DNA from: Ferrithrix thermotolerans DSM 19514
GTDB taxonomy: Bacteria; Actinomycetota; Acidimicrobiia; Acidimicrobiales; Ilumatobacteraceae
Direction of reading: 5' to 3'
NCBI GenBank assembly: GCA_945860575.1
Contig: CAMAQQ010000051.1
Span: 1 to 8,021 of the forward strand
Length of the DNA stretch: 8,021 bases
The notes beneath the pieces are model-generated. The model saw only the letters and a program-made list of their open reading frames with translations. It was not told the origin of the DNA and searched no databases. Each line of letters starts with the position of its first letter. Within the stretch, counting starts at the first letter, position 1. A program made the position numbers and the translations under genes. This document shows, piece after piece, positions 1 to 7,646 of the stretch.

Positions 1-548
1 GGATAAAGCAGCACATCAATACTCGACCAGTTATTTGCTCTTACGAGTGCAGCCATCGAGATGCAGAATTTTTTGATGATGCCGAACAAGAAATCACCTT
101 GTGCAACCTCGTAAGTTCCCGCTGGACGATTTCCGCAACCTGGTTTGCCAACCTGATTAGCAACAACAGTCTGTTGTACGTTCGTTGAAACAACCTGGGC
201 TGATGGGGGGATCTTGAGTTTTCGACCTGCGTATGGAAACTGCGACGCAGAAATTAACCCGTTCCAAGCGAGCAATTCGGTCAAGGTAATGCCGAATAAG
301 TTGGCGACCAGATTTGGCGAGTCGCCGGCTTGCACGATGTACTCCTGCTCGACTCCGACAGCACCCGGGGGCAAACTTGTGGTTGTGACTGGCAAAGTTG
401 ATTGCACGGGCGGGATAGTCGCGAAATCTGTTGGCCCAACCGGCACAACCGTCGTCGCTGTTCCAGTTACATCAACACCACAAGATGCAAGCACAAACGC
501 AGTCGCAACCAAATAAGCGAACACCGTTTTAAATTTGTGATTCAACAT
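1..548 (-). CDS. LysM-repeat lipoprotein, N-terminal part (C-terminus beyond the left edge)
   Basis: I translated 182 codons from ATG at 548 down to the left edge with no stop. Residues 1-23 form a lipoprotein signal peptide: basic start (K5, K7), hydrophobic core at about 9-20, and lipobox L-A-S-C with C23 as the expected lipidated cysteine. A Thr/Pro/Val-rich linker (about 24-66) follows. The first LysM domain is at about 69-113 (begins EYIVQAGDS, ends GRKLKIP). The second starts at about 145 (TYEVAQGD) and is cut by the edge. C138 and C162 flank the start of the second LysM and could form a disulfide. LysM domains bind N-acetylglucosamine polymers such as peptidoglycan, so I infer a membrane-anchored, wall-binding protein on the outer face. 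Any catalytic domain would lie outside the window. It lies 68 bases downstream of gltD on the same strand. An AAAGAG stretch just before the ATG is a modest ribosome-binding site. Confidence 0.85.
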   Translation of the reverse strand, partial: MLNHKFKTVFAYLVATAFVLASCGVDVTGTATTVVPVGPTDFATIPPVQSTLPVTTTSLPPGAVGVEQEYIVQAGDSPNLVANLFGITLTELLAWNGLISASQFPYAGRKLKIPPSAQVVSTNVQQTVVANQVGKPGCGNRPAGTYEVAQGDFLFGIIKKFCISMAALVRANNWSSIDVLLY

Positions 549-616
549 GTCTCTTTATAGTAAACGATTTATCGCATCCTGCGCGTGAACACAAGTTATT
601 GACTTTTTAAAAAGCC
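549..616 (-). promoter_or_regulatory. Spacer between gltD and the lipoprotein gene; possible -10 box
   Basis: This 68-base gap has no strong hairpin followed by a T-run, so read-through from gltD is possible. On the minus strand, TACTAT (562-557) fits the TANNNT pattern of an actinobacterial -10 box and ends 8 bases before the lipoprotein ATG. That spacing would put transcription start very near the ATG. No good -35 element sits 16-18 bases upstream of it. An independent promoter is therefore only a suggestion. Confidence 0.25.
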
Positions 617-2068
617 CTAATTTAAAGGTTTCGCCGACGCGACAACCGGCACAGGCAAATCAGTTGAGCCCATCAAATATCGATCGACTGCTGCAGCCGC
701 GGCGCGCCCTTCGGCAATCGCCCAAACGATCAAACTTTGTCCGCGACCCATATCGCCTGCCACAAACACACCTTTAGTGCTCGACATGTAGTCGTCGTTG
801 CGAACAATGTTTCCACGCGGATCAAACTGCAATTCGAGTTGGTCTATCCATGAAGATTTTTCTGGACCAACGAAACCCAAAGCCAGGAGCACGAGATCAG
901 CAGGCAACTCACGCTCGGTGCCATCTATCTTCACGAACGATCCTGACTCTGACTTGACCTCGCAGATCACCAAGGCACGCACATTATTTTTTTCATCACC
1001 CAAAAATCGATCCGTGGTCACTGAGAACAATCTCTCGCCACCTTCTTCGTGGGCCGAGGATGTTCGATAAACAAAACTCCATTGCGGCCATGGATTCGCA
1101 TTAGCACGGGTCACAGGAGGCTGCGGCAAAATCTCAAGTTGAGTTACCGATGCAGCCCCTTGTCGATGTGCGGTGCCCAAACAATCGGCACCCGTATCGC
1201 CACCGCCGATGATCACGACATGTTTACCAGTTGCCGAAATCGGTGAATCTGGGATATCTCCTTGCTGAACCTTATTTGCTGGCGGCAAATACTCCATGGC
1301 TTGATAAATATTGTTGAGATTGCGACCTGCAACGGGCAAATCACGCCACGCTGTCGCACCACAAGCCAAAACCACGGCGTCATTTGAAGCAACCAGCACA
1401 TCAATATCGACATTCTCACCGACAACTGCGTTGGTGCGAAACACAGTTCCCTCGCTTCGCATCTGATCGATTCGCCGTTCAATGTGATGCTTCTCCATTT
1501 TGAATTCTGGGATGCCATAGCGCAGCAATCCCCCGATTCGATCGGCGCGTTCAAGAACAACGACATCGTGGCCGACTCGAGTGAGTTGTTGTGCGCACGC
1601 CAGACCCGCCGGGCCGGACCCAATCACAACGACGCGTTTGCCTGTTTTCTTCGAGGGCATTTGCGGATTAACCCAACCTTCGCTCCAAGCGCGATCAATG
1701 ATTTCAACTTCGACTTGTTTGATTGTCACTGCATCAGAATTAATCGCCAGAACGCATGCCGATTCACACGGCGCTGGGCATAACCGCCCAGTAAATTCTG
1801 GAAAATTATTTGTGGCATGCAATCTTTCAACAGCATCTTTCCAATGCCCGCGATAAACGAGATCGTTCCAATCTGGAATCAAATTGCCCAGCGGACAGCC
1901 GTTATTGCAGAATGGAATGCCGCAATCCATACATCTACCAGCCTGATGCTTTAAGTCTTGGTCAGGAAACTTCTCGTACACCTCTTGCCAGTCTTGGACG
2001 CGCACTTCGATGCGCCTGCGCTGCGGGGTCGCGCGATCCCACTGAAGAAATCCGGTCGGTTCACCCAT
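617..2068 (-). CDS. gltD: Glutamate synthase (NADPH) small subunit, GltD
   Basis: This is the electron-input subunit of glutamate synthase. It oxidises NADPH at FAD and passes electrons through iron-sulfur clusters to GltB in the cytoplasm. The 483 residues match the usual family length. The N-terminal cluster domain carries C46, C49, C54, C58, C97, C101 and C105. By analogy with dihydropyrimidine dehydrogenase and NfnB, the eighth ligand of the two 4Fe-4S clusters is probably not cysteine; E120 is my candidate. The FAD-binding motif GSGPAG is at 150-155 and the NADPH-binding motif GGGDTG at 288-293. The C-terminal FAD segment VFVAGDMGRGQS starts at 434. The ATG lies inside the end of gltB, giving an 8-base overlap in another frame. 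No clear ribosome-binding site sits at the usual distance, so translation is probably coupled to gltB, which suits a subunit needed in fixed ratio. The reading frame is intact. Confidence 0.97.
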   Translation of the reverse strand: MGEPTGFLQWDRATPQRRRIEVRVQDWQEVYEKFPDQDLKHQAGRCMDCGIPFCNNGCPLGNLIPDWNDLVYRGHWKDAVERLHATNNFPEFTGRLCPAPCESACVLAINSDAVTIKQVEVEIIDRAWSEGWVNPQMPSKKTGKRVVVIGSGPAGLACAQQLTRVGHDVVVLERADRIGGLLRYGIPEFKMEKHHIERRIDQMRSEGTVFRTNAVVGENVDIDVLVASNDAVVLACGATAWRDLPVAGRNLNNIYQAMEYLPPANKVQQGDIPDSPISATGKHVVIIGGGDTGADCLGTAHRQGAASVTQLEILPQPPVTRANANPWPQWSFVYRTSSAHEEGGERLFSVTTDRFLGDEKNNVRALVICEVKSESGSFVKIDGTERELPADLVLLALGFVGPEKSSWIDQLELQFDPRGNIVRNDDYMSSTKGVFVAGDMGRGQSLIVWAIAEGRAAAAAVDRYLMGSTDLPVPVVASAKPLN

Positions 2069-5000
2069 TTGCAGTTACCGCGACTTTCTCTAATTTTGCT
2101 CTTTCAATTTCTGCAATAACTCGGGCGTAATCACGCGGCAAGACTTTGCGAATTTTTGTCCTTGCATCTTGCCAATTCGCAAGAACATCGCCAGCGCGCA
2201 CCGAGTTGGTTAGTTCATGATGGCGCCTAATTATTTGCTCTAACCAAACTGATTCTTGATCACCAAGACCAACGACATCCACAAGTTCAGTGTTGACTCG
2301 GGATTGAAATTCGCCGTCAATGTCGTAAACATAAGCAATACCGCCAGACATACCAGCAGCGAAATTGCGACCCGTTGTACCTAGAACTACTACTCGTCCA
2401 CCAGTCATGTATTCGCAACCATGATCGCCTAAGCCTTCGACAACTGCAGTCGCGCCAGAGTTTCGTACACAGAATCGCTCGCCAACAACACCTGCGATGA
2501 AGATCTCACCGCTCGTTGCGCCATATCCAATCACGTTTCCTGCAATGACATTTTCGTGGGCGACAAACTTGGCGCGCTTGTCGGGGCGCAAAATAATACG
2601 ACCTCCCGAAAGACCTTTGCCCAAATAATCATTGGCATCGCCCTCTAATCGCAACTCAATACCTTTTGGAATGAATGCTCCGAAACTTTGACCAGCGGAC
2701 CCAGTGAAGCGAATAGAAATCGTCGCATCAGGCAAGCCGATTTCACCAAATCGTTTCGTCACTTCGTAACCAAGCATCGTGCCCACCGTGCGATTCGTAT
2801 TGTTGATTGAATACTCAACTGTCACGGGTTGAGAATTCTCGAGTGCATTTTTGCATCTAACGATCAGTTCGTTGTCAAGCGCACCAGATAAACCGTGATC
2901 CTGAGTTGTCGAGTGATACCGAGTCTGATTGTAAGGATTTTGCGGCACTGCCAAAATTGGTGAGATGTCAAGCCCACGAGCCTTCCAGTGGTCTACTGCG
3001 TGCTTGGCATTGAGCATCTCGACGCGACCGACTGCCTCTTGCAAACTACGAAAGCCAAGTTGCGCGAGATATTCACGAACTTCAGTCGCAATAAATTCAA
3101 AAAAGTTCGTCACGAATTCCGGCTTTCCTGAAAACTTTTTTCGTAGTTCAGGGTTCTGGGTTGCAATACCGACTGGGCAAGTGTCGAGATGACAAACGCG
3201 CATCATCACACATCCACTGACAACTAATGGTGCCGTCGCAAAACCAAACTCTTCGGCGCCAAGCAGTGCTGCAATAATCACATCGCGACCGGTTTTCATT
3301 TGCCCATCGGTCTGCACAACAATGCGGTCGCGCAAGCCGTTGAGCATCAGTGTTTGTTGCGTCTCAGCCAAACCCAACTCCCAGGGTGCGCCCGCATGTT
3401 TTAGCGAAGTCAGTGGCGATGCACCAGTGCCTCCGTCGTGGCCAGAAATTAGAACCACATCTGCTTTTGCTTTGGCTACGCCTGCGGCAACAGTGCCAAC
3501 GCCAACTTCTGCCACAAGTTTCACATGAACTCGCGCCAATGGGTTTGAATTTTTTAAATCGTGGATCAATTGTTTGAGATCCTCAATTGAATAAATGTCG
3601 TGGTGTGGCGGCGGACTAATTAACCCGACACCTGGAGTCGAATACCGAGTCTTTGCAATCCACGGATAAACCTTGTGCGCCGGCAATTGGCCACCCTCGC
3701 CCGGCTTGGCGCCTTGTGCCATCTTGATCTGCAAATCATCTGCATTAACTAAGTACTCGCTAGTCACGCCAAATCTTGCCGAGGCGACTTGCTTGATCGC
3801 TGAACGCTTTGAGTCACCATTTGGCATCGGCTGATTGCGTTCCGAATCTTCGCCACCTTCACCGGTGTTGCTCTTGCCACCGATTCGGTTCATTGCGATT
3901 GCCAGCGTCTCATGTGCTTCGGCAGAAATCGACCCGTAACTCATCGCACCAGTCGAAAATCTCTTTACGATTTCACTCACTGGCTCGACTTCATCAATTG
4001 AAATTGGTTTACGCGTCTCGGCAAATTCAAATAACCCACGCAATGTCGCCAAAACTCTTGACTGATCGTCAACTGATTTTGTGTATTGCTTAAAAATGTC
4101 GTAGCGACCCGAGCGAGTTGCATGCTGCAGCCGAAAAACTGTTTCAGGATTAAACAAGTGATGTTCGCCTTCGCGACGCCATTGATACTCGCCACCTAAT
4201 TCAAGTTGACGGTGTCGTCGTTGATCTGGTCGCAATGGGTGAGCAACGGCGTGACGGGCGGCGACTTCTTGCGCAATTTCGTCAAGTGAGATTCCGCCGA
4301 GTCGCGAAACCGTGCCTGTAAAGAATTCGTCGACAACTTCGCGCGATAACCCGATTGCTTCAAAAATCTGTGCACCCGTGTATGACGCAACAGTTGAGAC
4401 ACCCATCTTCGACATCACCTTCAAAACACCTTTGCCTGACGCTTTGATGTAATTTTTTATCGCCGTTTTGACATCCGAATTACCGAGACCAAACATGCCA
4501 ACGCCGTCATTGGCAATCACCATGTCTTCAATTGATTCGAACGCAAGATACGGGTTGATGGCGCCCGCGCCATATCCAATCAAAAGTGCCATGTGATGAA
4601 CTTCTCGTGCATCTCCAGACTCGACAATCAATCCAACTTTCGTGCGTTTCTTTTCTCGAATGAGATGATGATGCACGGCACTTGTCAACAACAATGACGG
4701 GATCGGCGCAAAAACATCATCACTATTTCGATCAGACAAAACGATGATTCGAGCCCCATCGTCGATCCCATTGGTAACTTTTTGACAAATTTGATCCAGC
4801 GCCTCGCGCATCGCCGGGGCGCCACCCGCAACACGGTACAAACCGCTGACTACTTTAGATTTGAGATGATCAAACGAGTTGTCGTCGTTGATCTGAATAA
4901 TTTTCGCAAGTTCATCATTATCAATAATCGGAAACGGCAGAACAAGTTGCTTGCAGTTTTCACCGGTTGCCGACAACAGGTTGCTCTCTGGCCCACAAGT

Positions 5001-6599
5001 TGAACCCACGGAAGTGACAATCTCCTCGCGAATGGCGTCGAGCGGTGGATTCGTCACCTGAGCAAACATTTGCGAGAAATAATCAAACAAAAGTCTTGGA
5101 CGAGTCGACAACACTGCAATTGGCGTGTCGGTGCCCATTGACCCGATCGGCTCTGTGCCTGTCATTGCAGTCGGAGCGACTATCAATTTTAATTCTTCGT
5201 GTGAATAGCCGAACACTTGCTGGCGTCGCAACACACTGTCGTGACTAAAAACAATGTGTTCTCGATCGGCAAGATTTTTAAGTTCAACTTGACCGTCGGC
5301 AAGCCATTGCGCATATGGTGCCTGCGCCGCCAAAGACTCTTTAATTTCTTCATCGCTAATTATTCGCCCTTGCGATGTGTCAACCAACAGCATCTTTCCT
5401 GGCTGCAGGCGACCTTTTTTCATGATTTTCGCGGGGTCAACATTTACTACGCCAACTTCGCTGGCCATAATTACTAGATCGTCGTCAGTGACCCAATAGC
5501 GACTTGGCCGCAATCCGTTGCGATCTAGTACAGCACCGATCACAGTGCCATCAGTGAATGCAACACTCGCCGGTCCGTCCCATGGCTCCATTAACGAACC
5601 GTGGTATCGATAAAAAGCGCGTTTCGTCTCAGACATTGTCGTCGAGTTCTCCCACGCTTCAGGAATCATCATCAACATTGCGTGCGGCAAACTTCTTCCC
5701 GACAGATGCAATAACTCTAAAACTTCATCGAAACTTGCCGAGTCAGAACCGCCAACCGTGCAAATCGGAAATGCTCTTTCTAAATCAGGGATCAATTCTG
5801 TCGCCAACAACGATTCTCGCGTCCGCATCCAGTTTCTGTTTCCCTGAACGGTATTGATCTCGCCGTTGTGAGCTATAAATCTGTACGGGTGCGCCAACGG
5901 CCAGGACGGAAATGTATTCGTCGAAAATCGACTATGCACTAGAACCAACGCAGACTCAACTCGCTCATCGCTCAAGTCTGTGAAAAACATTTGCAGTTCT
6001 GGCGTCGTCAACATCCCCTTATATATGAGCGTGCGCGAAGACAACGACGGAAAATAAGTCTTGATCTCTTCTGTCAATTCATGCTCAATGCGTTTGCGCA
6101 AAATGAAAAGTCTGCGATCAAGATCGATCAATTTCGTACCACTTGGGTCATCGACAAAAAACTGCATGAAAGTCGGCATCACACGCAAGGCACTTGCGCC
6201 GAGACAACTCGGGTCAACAGGCACACTTCGCCATCCAAGCGTGCGCAAATTCTGTTCTCCCACGATCGCTTCGATTCGTGCTTGTGCCTTGATTGCAAGT
6301 TCTTCGTTGCGTGGCAAAAACGCCAGCCCAACTCCATAGCTGCCGACACTTGGCAATGCAAAATCCGTGATGGCACTAAAAAACTTATGTGGAATCTGCA
6401 GCAAGATTCCTGCGCCATCACCAGTCTGGGTTTCGGCACCAGTGGCACCGCGATGCTCCATGCTGCACAACGCACCAAGACCTGTTGCAACGATCTCATG
6501 GCTCGCCCGACCATGCATGTCAACCACGAACGAAACGCCACATGCGTCATGCTCAAATCGTGGGTCGTAAAGACCTATCGCTTGTGGTGTGTCTTGCAA
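2061..6599 (-). CDS. gltB: Glutamate synthase large subunit, GltB
   Basis: Makes two glutamates from glutamine and 2-oxoglutarate, the ammonia-assimilating GOGAT step that works with glutamine synthetase. It is 1512 residues, the normal bacterial size. The N-terminal glutaminase domain (class II amidotransferase, to about 440) has C20 in DACGV, expected to become the catalytic N-terminal cysteine after removal of a 19-residue propeptide, and HNGEINT at 244-250. A central domain follows (about 470-790). The FMN synthase domain (about 870-1215) shows GEGGE near 914, GHDGGTGASP near 1051, and the 3Fe-4S ligands C1130, C1136 and C1141. The C-terminal GXGXG beta-helix spans about 1275-1470. The start is TTG at 6599: an in-frame stop lies at 6614-6612, AAGAGG precedes it by 8 bases, and the next methionine (M28) is past the catalytic cysteine. 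The propeptide is shorter than the roughly 36-42 residues I recall for Azospirillum and E. coli, as in actinobacteria. No disruption seen. Confidence 0.98.
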   Translation of the reverse strand: MQDTPQAIGLYDPRFEHDACGVSFVVDMHGRASHEIVATGLGALCSMEHRGATGAETQTGDGAGILLQIPHKFFSAITDFALPSVGSYGVGLAFLPRNEELAIKAQARIEAIVGEQNLRTLGWRSVPVDPSCLGASALRVMPTFMQFFVDDPSGTKLIDLDRRLFILRKRIEHELTEEIKTYFPSLSSRTLIYKGMLTTPELQMFFTDLSDERVESALVLVHSRFSTNTFPSWPLAHPYRFIAHNGEINTVQGNRNWMRTRESLLATELIPDLERAFPICTVGGSDSASFDEVLELLHLSGRSLPHAMLMMIPEAWENSTTMSETKRAFYRYHGSLMEPWDGPASVAFTDGTVIGAVLDRNGLRPSRYWVTDDDLVIMASEVGVVNVDPAKIMKKGRLQPGKMLLVDTSQGRIISDEEIKESLAAQAPYAQWLADGQVELKNLADREHIVFSHDSVLRRQQVFGYSHEELKLIVAPTAMTGTEPIGSMGTDTPIAVLSTRPRLLFDYFSQMFAQVTNPPLDAIREEIVTSVGSTCGPESNLLSATGENCKQLVLPFPIIDNDELAKIIQINDDNSFDHLKSKVVSGLYRVAGGAPAMREALDQICQKVTNGIDDGARIIVLSDRNSDDVFAPIPSLLLTSAVHHHLIREKKRTKVGLIVESGDAREVHHMALLIGYGAGAINPYLAFESIEDMVIANDGVGMFGLGNSDVKTAIKNYIKASGKGVLKVMSKMGVSTVASYTGAQIFEAIGLSREVVDEFFTGTVSRLGGISLDEIAQEVAARHAVAHPLRPDQRRHRQLELGGEYQWRREGEHHLFNPETVFRLQHATRSGRYDIFKQYTKSVDDQSRVLATLRGLFEFAETRKPISIDEVEPVSEIVKRFSTGAMSYGSISAEAHETLAIAMNRIGGKSNTGEGGEDSERNQPMPNGDSKRSAIKQVASARFGVTSEYLVNADDLQIKMAQGAKPGEGGQLPAHKVYPWIAKTRYSTPGVGLISPPPHHDIYSIEDLKQLIHDLKNSNPLARVHVKLVAEVGVGTVAAGVAKAKADVVLISGHDGGTGASPLTSLKHAGAPWELGLAETQQTLMLNGLRDRIVVQTDGQMKTGRDVIIAALLGAEEFGFATAPLVVSGCVMMRVCHLDTCPVGIATQNPELRKKFSGKPEFVTNFFEFIATEVREYLAQLGFRSLQEAVGRVEMLNAKHAVDHWKARGLDISPILAVPQNPYNQTRYHSTTQDHGLSGALDNELIVRCKNALENSQPVTVEYSINNTNRTVGTMLGYEVTKRFGEIGLPDATISIRFTGSAGQSFGAFIPKGIELRLEGDANDYLGKGLSGGRIILRPDKRAKFVAHENVIAGNVIGYGATSGEIFIAGVVGERFCVRNSGATAVVEGLGDHGCEYMTGGRVVVLGTTGRNFAAGMSGGIAYVYDIDGEFQSRVNTELVDVVGLGDQESVWLEQIIRRHHELTNSVRAGDVLANWQDARTKIRKVLPRDYARVIAEIERAKLEKVAVTANG

Positions 6600-6607
6600 A
6601 GTTGTCG

Positions 6608-6613
6608 CCTCTT
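6608..6613 (-). promoter_or_regulatory. Ribosome-binding site of gltB
   Basis: AAGAGG on the minus strand lies 8 bases upstream of the TTG at 6599-6597. It decides the start: no ATG or GTG exists in frame between the upstream stop (6614-6612) and this TTG, and starting at the next methionine would lose the catalytic cysteine. Confidence 0.8.
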
Positions 6614-6623
6614 AAAGTTTGAG

Positions 6624-6644
6624 TTCAGCCACCAATTGGCTGAA
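6624..6644. repeat. Perfect inverted repeat in the gltB upstream region
   Basis: TTCAGCCA (6624-6631) and TGGCTGAA (6637-6644) are exact reverse complements separated by five bases. The dyad lies 25-45 bases upstream of the gltB start codon and 34 bases after the crotonase stop. In the gltB direction the T6 run comes before the hairpin (6648-6643, overlapping its outer arm), so it lacks the form of an intrinsic terminator for the crotonase gene. It could be an operator for a dimeric regulator or an mRNA hairpin affecting gltB translation. Neither role is shown by the sequence alone. Confidence 0.5.
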
Positions 6645-6677
6645 AAAACGAGACGACGCTGGCCCGAGGTTTAAAGT

Positions 6678-7544
6678 CTAGACAGTTGGCGGCACAAATT
6701 TCGCCGGCCTTTTTTCAAAGTTAGACATCACTGCTTCGACTTGATTCGGTTTGCCGATTAGCGAATGAATAATCCTTCGCTCTTCGGCAAAGTGTTCAGC
6801 GGCACCATCGTTAGACAGACGGTTGATTAACGCCTTGGCGCCACGCACCGCATCTGGGCTGCGCTCGGCAATTTCGCGGGCGATCTGCATCGCTGTTTCA
6901 AGTGGCTTGTCGCTCAATCGTGTAACTACACCTAGTTGATGTGCTTCGGTGCCCAAGATCACACGTGCGCTAAAAACCAAATCTTTAGCAACATCGTCGC
7001 GCACAAGTCGCGACAACATCAAAGTTCCTGTCATATCAGGGATAAGTCCCCAGTGAACTTCGCGCATCGAAAACTGTGTTTCAGCGTGTGCGACCCGAAT
7101 GTCGGCGCCGAGTGCCAACTGCATGCCGCCACCAAGTGCGTGACCTTGCAAGGCCGCGACAACTGGCACCGGAACCTCTTGCCACACCCAACAAATTTGC
7201 TGAGCCATGTGAGTGATTGCGCCAGGTTGCATCACCCCCGCATTTTCGCCAGAGTTCTCGCTCGAACTATTTTTCGCGCCATCGTTCGCCGACCCACGGT
7301 CGGCCATCGCCTGAAAACTTCCAAAATCAAGACCTGCACAAAACGAATTGCCACTACCAGACAACACAACCGCGCGAATTTCTCGATTCGTCACGAGGTC
7401 TCTTCCTGCTTTTGCAATCGCGTCGAACATCGCTGGATCTAGTGCATTGCGCTTATCGGCGCGATCGAGGCGCACATCGGCAATGCCGTCGCTGATCTCA
7501 ACGGTGACTCGATCGTTGTAGTTTTTGCCCTGGTTCACAGTCAT
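6678..7544 (-). CDS. Crotonase / enoyl-CoA hydratase family protein
   Basis: A cytoplasmic acyl-CoA enzyme of the crotonase fold, 288 residues from ATG at 7544. The first oxyanion-hole segment is NSFCAGLDF (66-74) and the second is HALGGG (135-140). At the position of the first catalytic glutamate of classical enoyl-CoA hydratase (E144 in rat) there is Q142. The second glutamate is present as E162 in REVHWGL. D170 in IPDMTGT aligns with an active-site aspartate of dienoyl-CoA isomerases. This pattern fits the broad subfamily with the GL(I/V)PDM signature, whose substrates are unclear, so hydratase activity should not be assumed; isomerase or another acyl-CoA reaction is possible. A low-complexity Ser/Asn/Gly stretch occupies about 82-104. 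I chose ATG 7544 because AAAGGA lies 6 bases before it; the longer GTG start at 7562 has no such site. It precedes gltB by 78 bases on the same strand and diverges from the nitroreductase gene. Confidence 0.9.
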   Translation of the reverse strand: MTVNQGKNYNDRVTVEISDGIADVRLDRADKRNALDPAMFDAIAKAGRDLVTNREIRAVVLSGSGNSFCAGLDFGSFQAMADRGSANDGAKNSSSENSGENAGVMQPGAITHMAQQICWVWQEVPVPVVAALQGHALGGGMQLALGADIRVAHAETQFSMREVHWGLIPDMTGTLMLSRLVRDDVAKDLVFSARVILGTEAHQLGVVTRLSDKPLETAMQIAREIAERSPDAVRGAKALINRLSNDGAAEHFAEERRIIHSLIGKPNQVEAVMSNFEKRPAKFVPPTV

Positions 7545-7646
7545 CACTATTCCTTTAGACACATTTTTAGCGACATCTATTGACGACTCCCAATTTAACT
7601 TTGTCCGAGTCTCAAATCTTCATTGCAACATGGTAAACACAGATAT
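7545..7646. promoter_or_regulatory. Divergent intergenic region, crotonase / nitroreductase
   Basis: These 102 bases separate two genes that point away from each other, so promoters for both must lie here or overlap the genes. On the plus strand TTGACG (7580-7585) resembles a -35 box but has no good -10 partner at normal spacing. TGGTAAACA (7631-7639) resembles an extended -10 and ends 7 bases before the nitroreductase ATG. On the minus strand I see no convincing -35/-10 pair. No long inverted repeat stands out as an operator. Confidence 0.35.
7551..7556 (-). promoter_or_regulatory. Ribosome-binding site of the crotonase gene
   Basis: AAAGGA on the minus strand sits 6 bases upstream of the ATG at 7544-7542. 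It favours that start over the in-frame GTG at 7562 and the GTG at 7547, which is only 3 bases from the site. Confidence 0.7.

Noticed and set aside
214..516. Plus-strand open frame of 100 codons at the left edge
   Set aside because: The minus strand here encodes a clear signal peptide, lipobox and LysM domain, which accounts for the region; the plus-strand frame shows no motif.
603..614. CTTTTTAAAAAG palindrome after gltD as a terminator
   Set aside because: Only A/T-rich pairing with no loop; the foldable stem would be about four weak pairs, and no separate T-run follows.
1213..1623. Minus-strand open frame of 136 codons inside gltD
   Set aside because: It is a second frame of the same strand within the intact gltD coding sequence and matches no family.
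6624..6650. Hairpin plus T6 run as an intrinsic terminator after the crotonase gene
   Set aside because: In the direction of transcription the T-run comes before the hairpin, not after it; in the opposite direction the hairpin is followed by A residues.
5991..6674. Plus-strand open frame of 227 codons opposite the start of gltB
   Set aside because: It is antisense to the conserved glutaminase domain of GltB, has a biased Arg/His/Cys-rich composition, no recognisable domain and no ribosome-binding site that I can see; best explained as a shadow frame.
6936..7442. Plus-strand open frame of 168 codons opposite the crotonase gene
   Set aside because: Antisense to conserved crotonase motifs, His/Arg/Thr-rich composition and no family resemblance; a shadow frame.
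7545..7562. Longer crotonase start at GTG 7562 (294 residues)
   Set aside because: The good AAAGGA site would fall inside the coding sequence and nothing comparable precedes 7562; the extra six residues add no conserved sequence.
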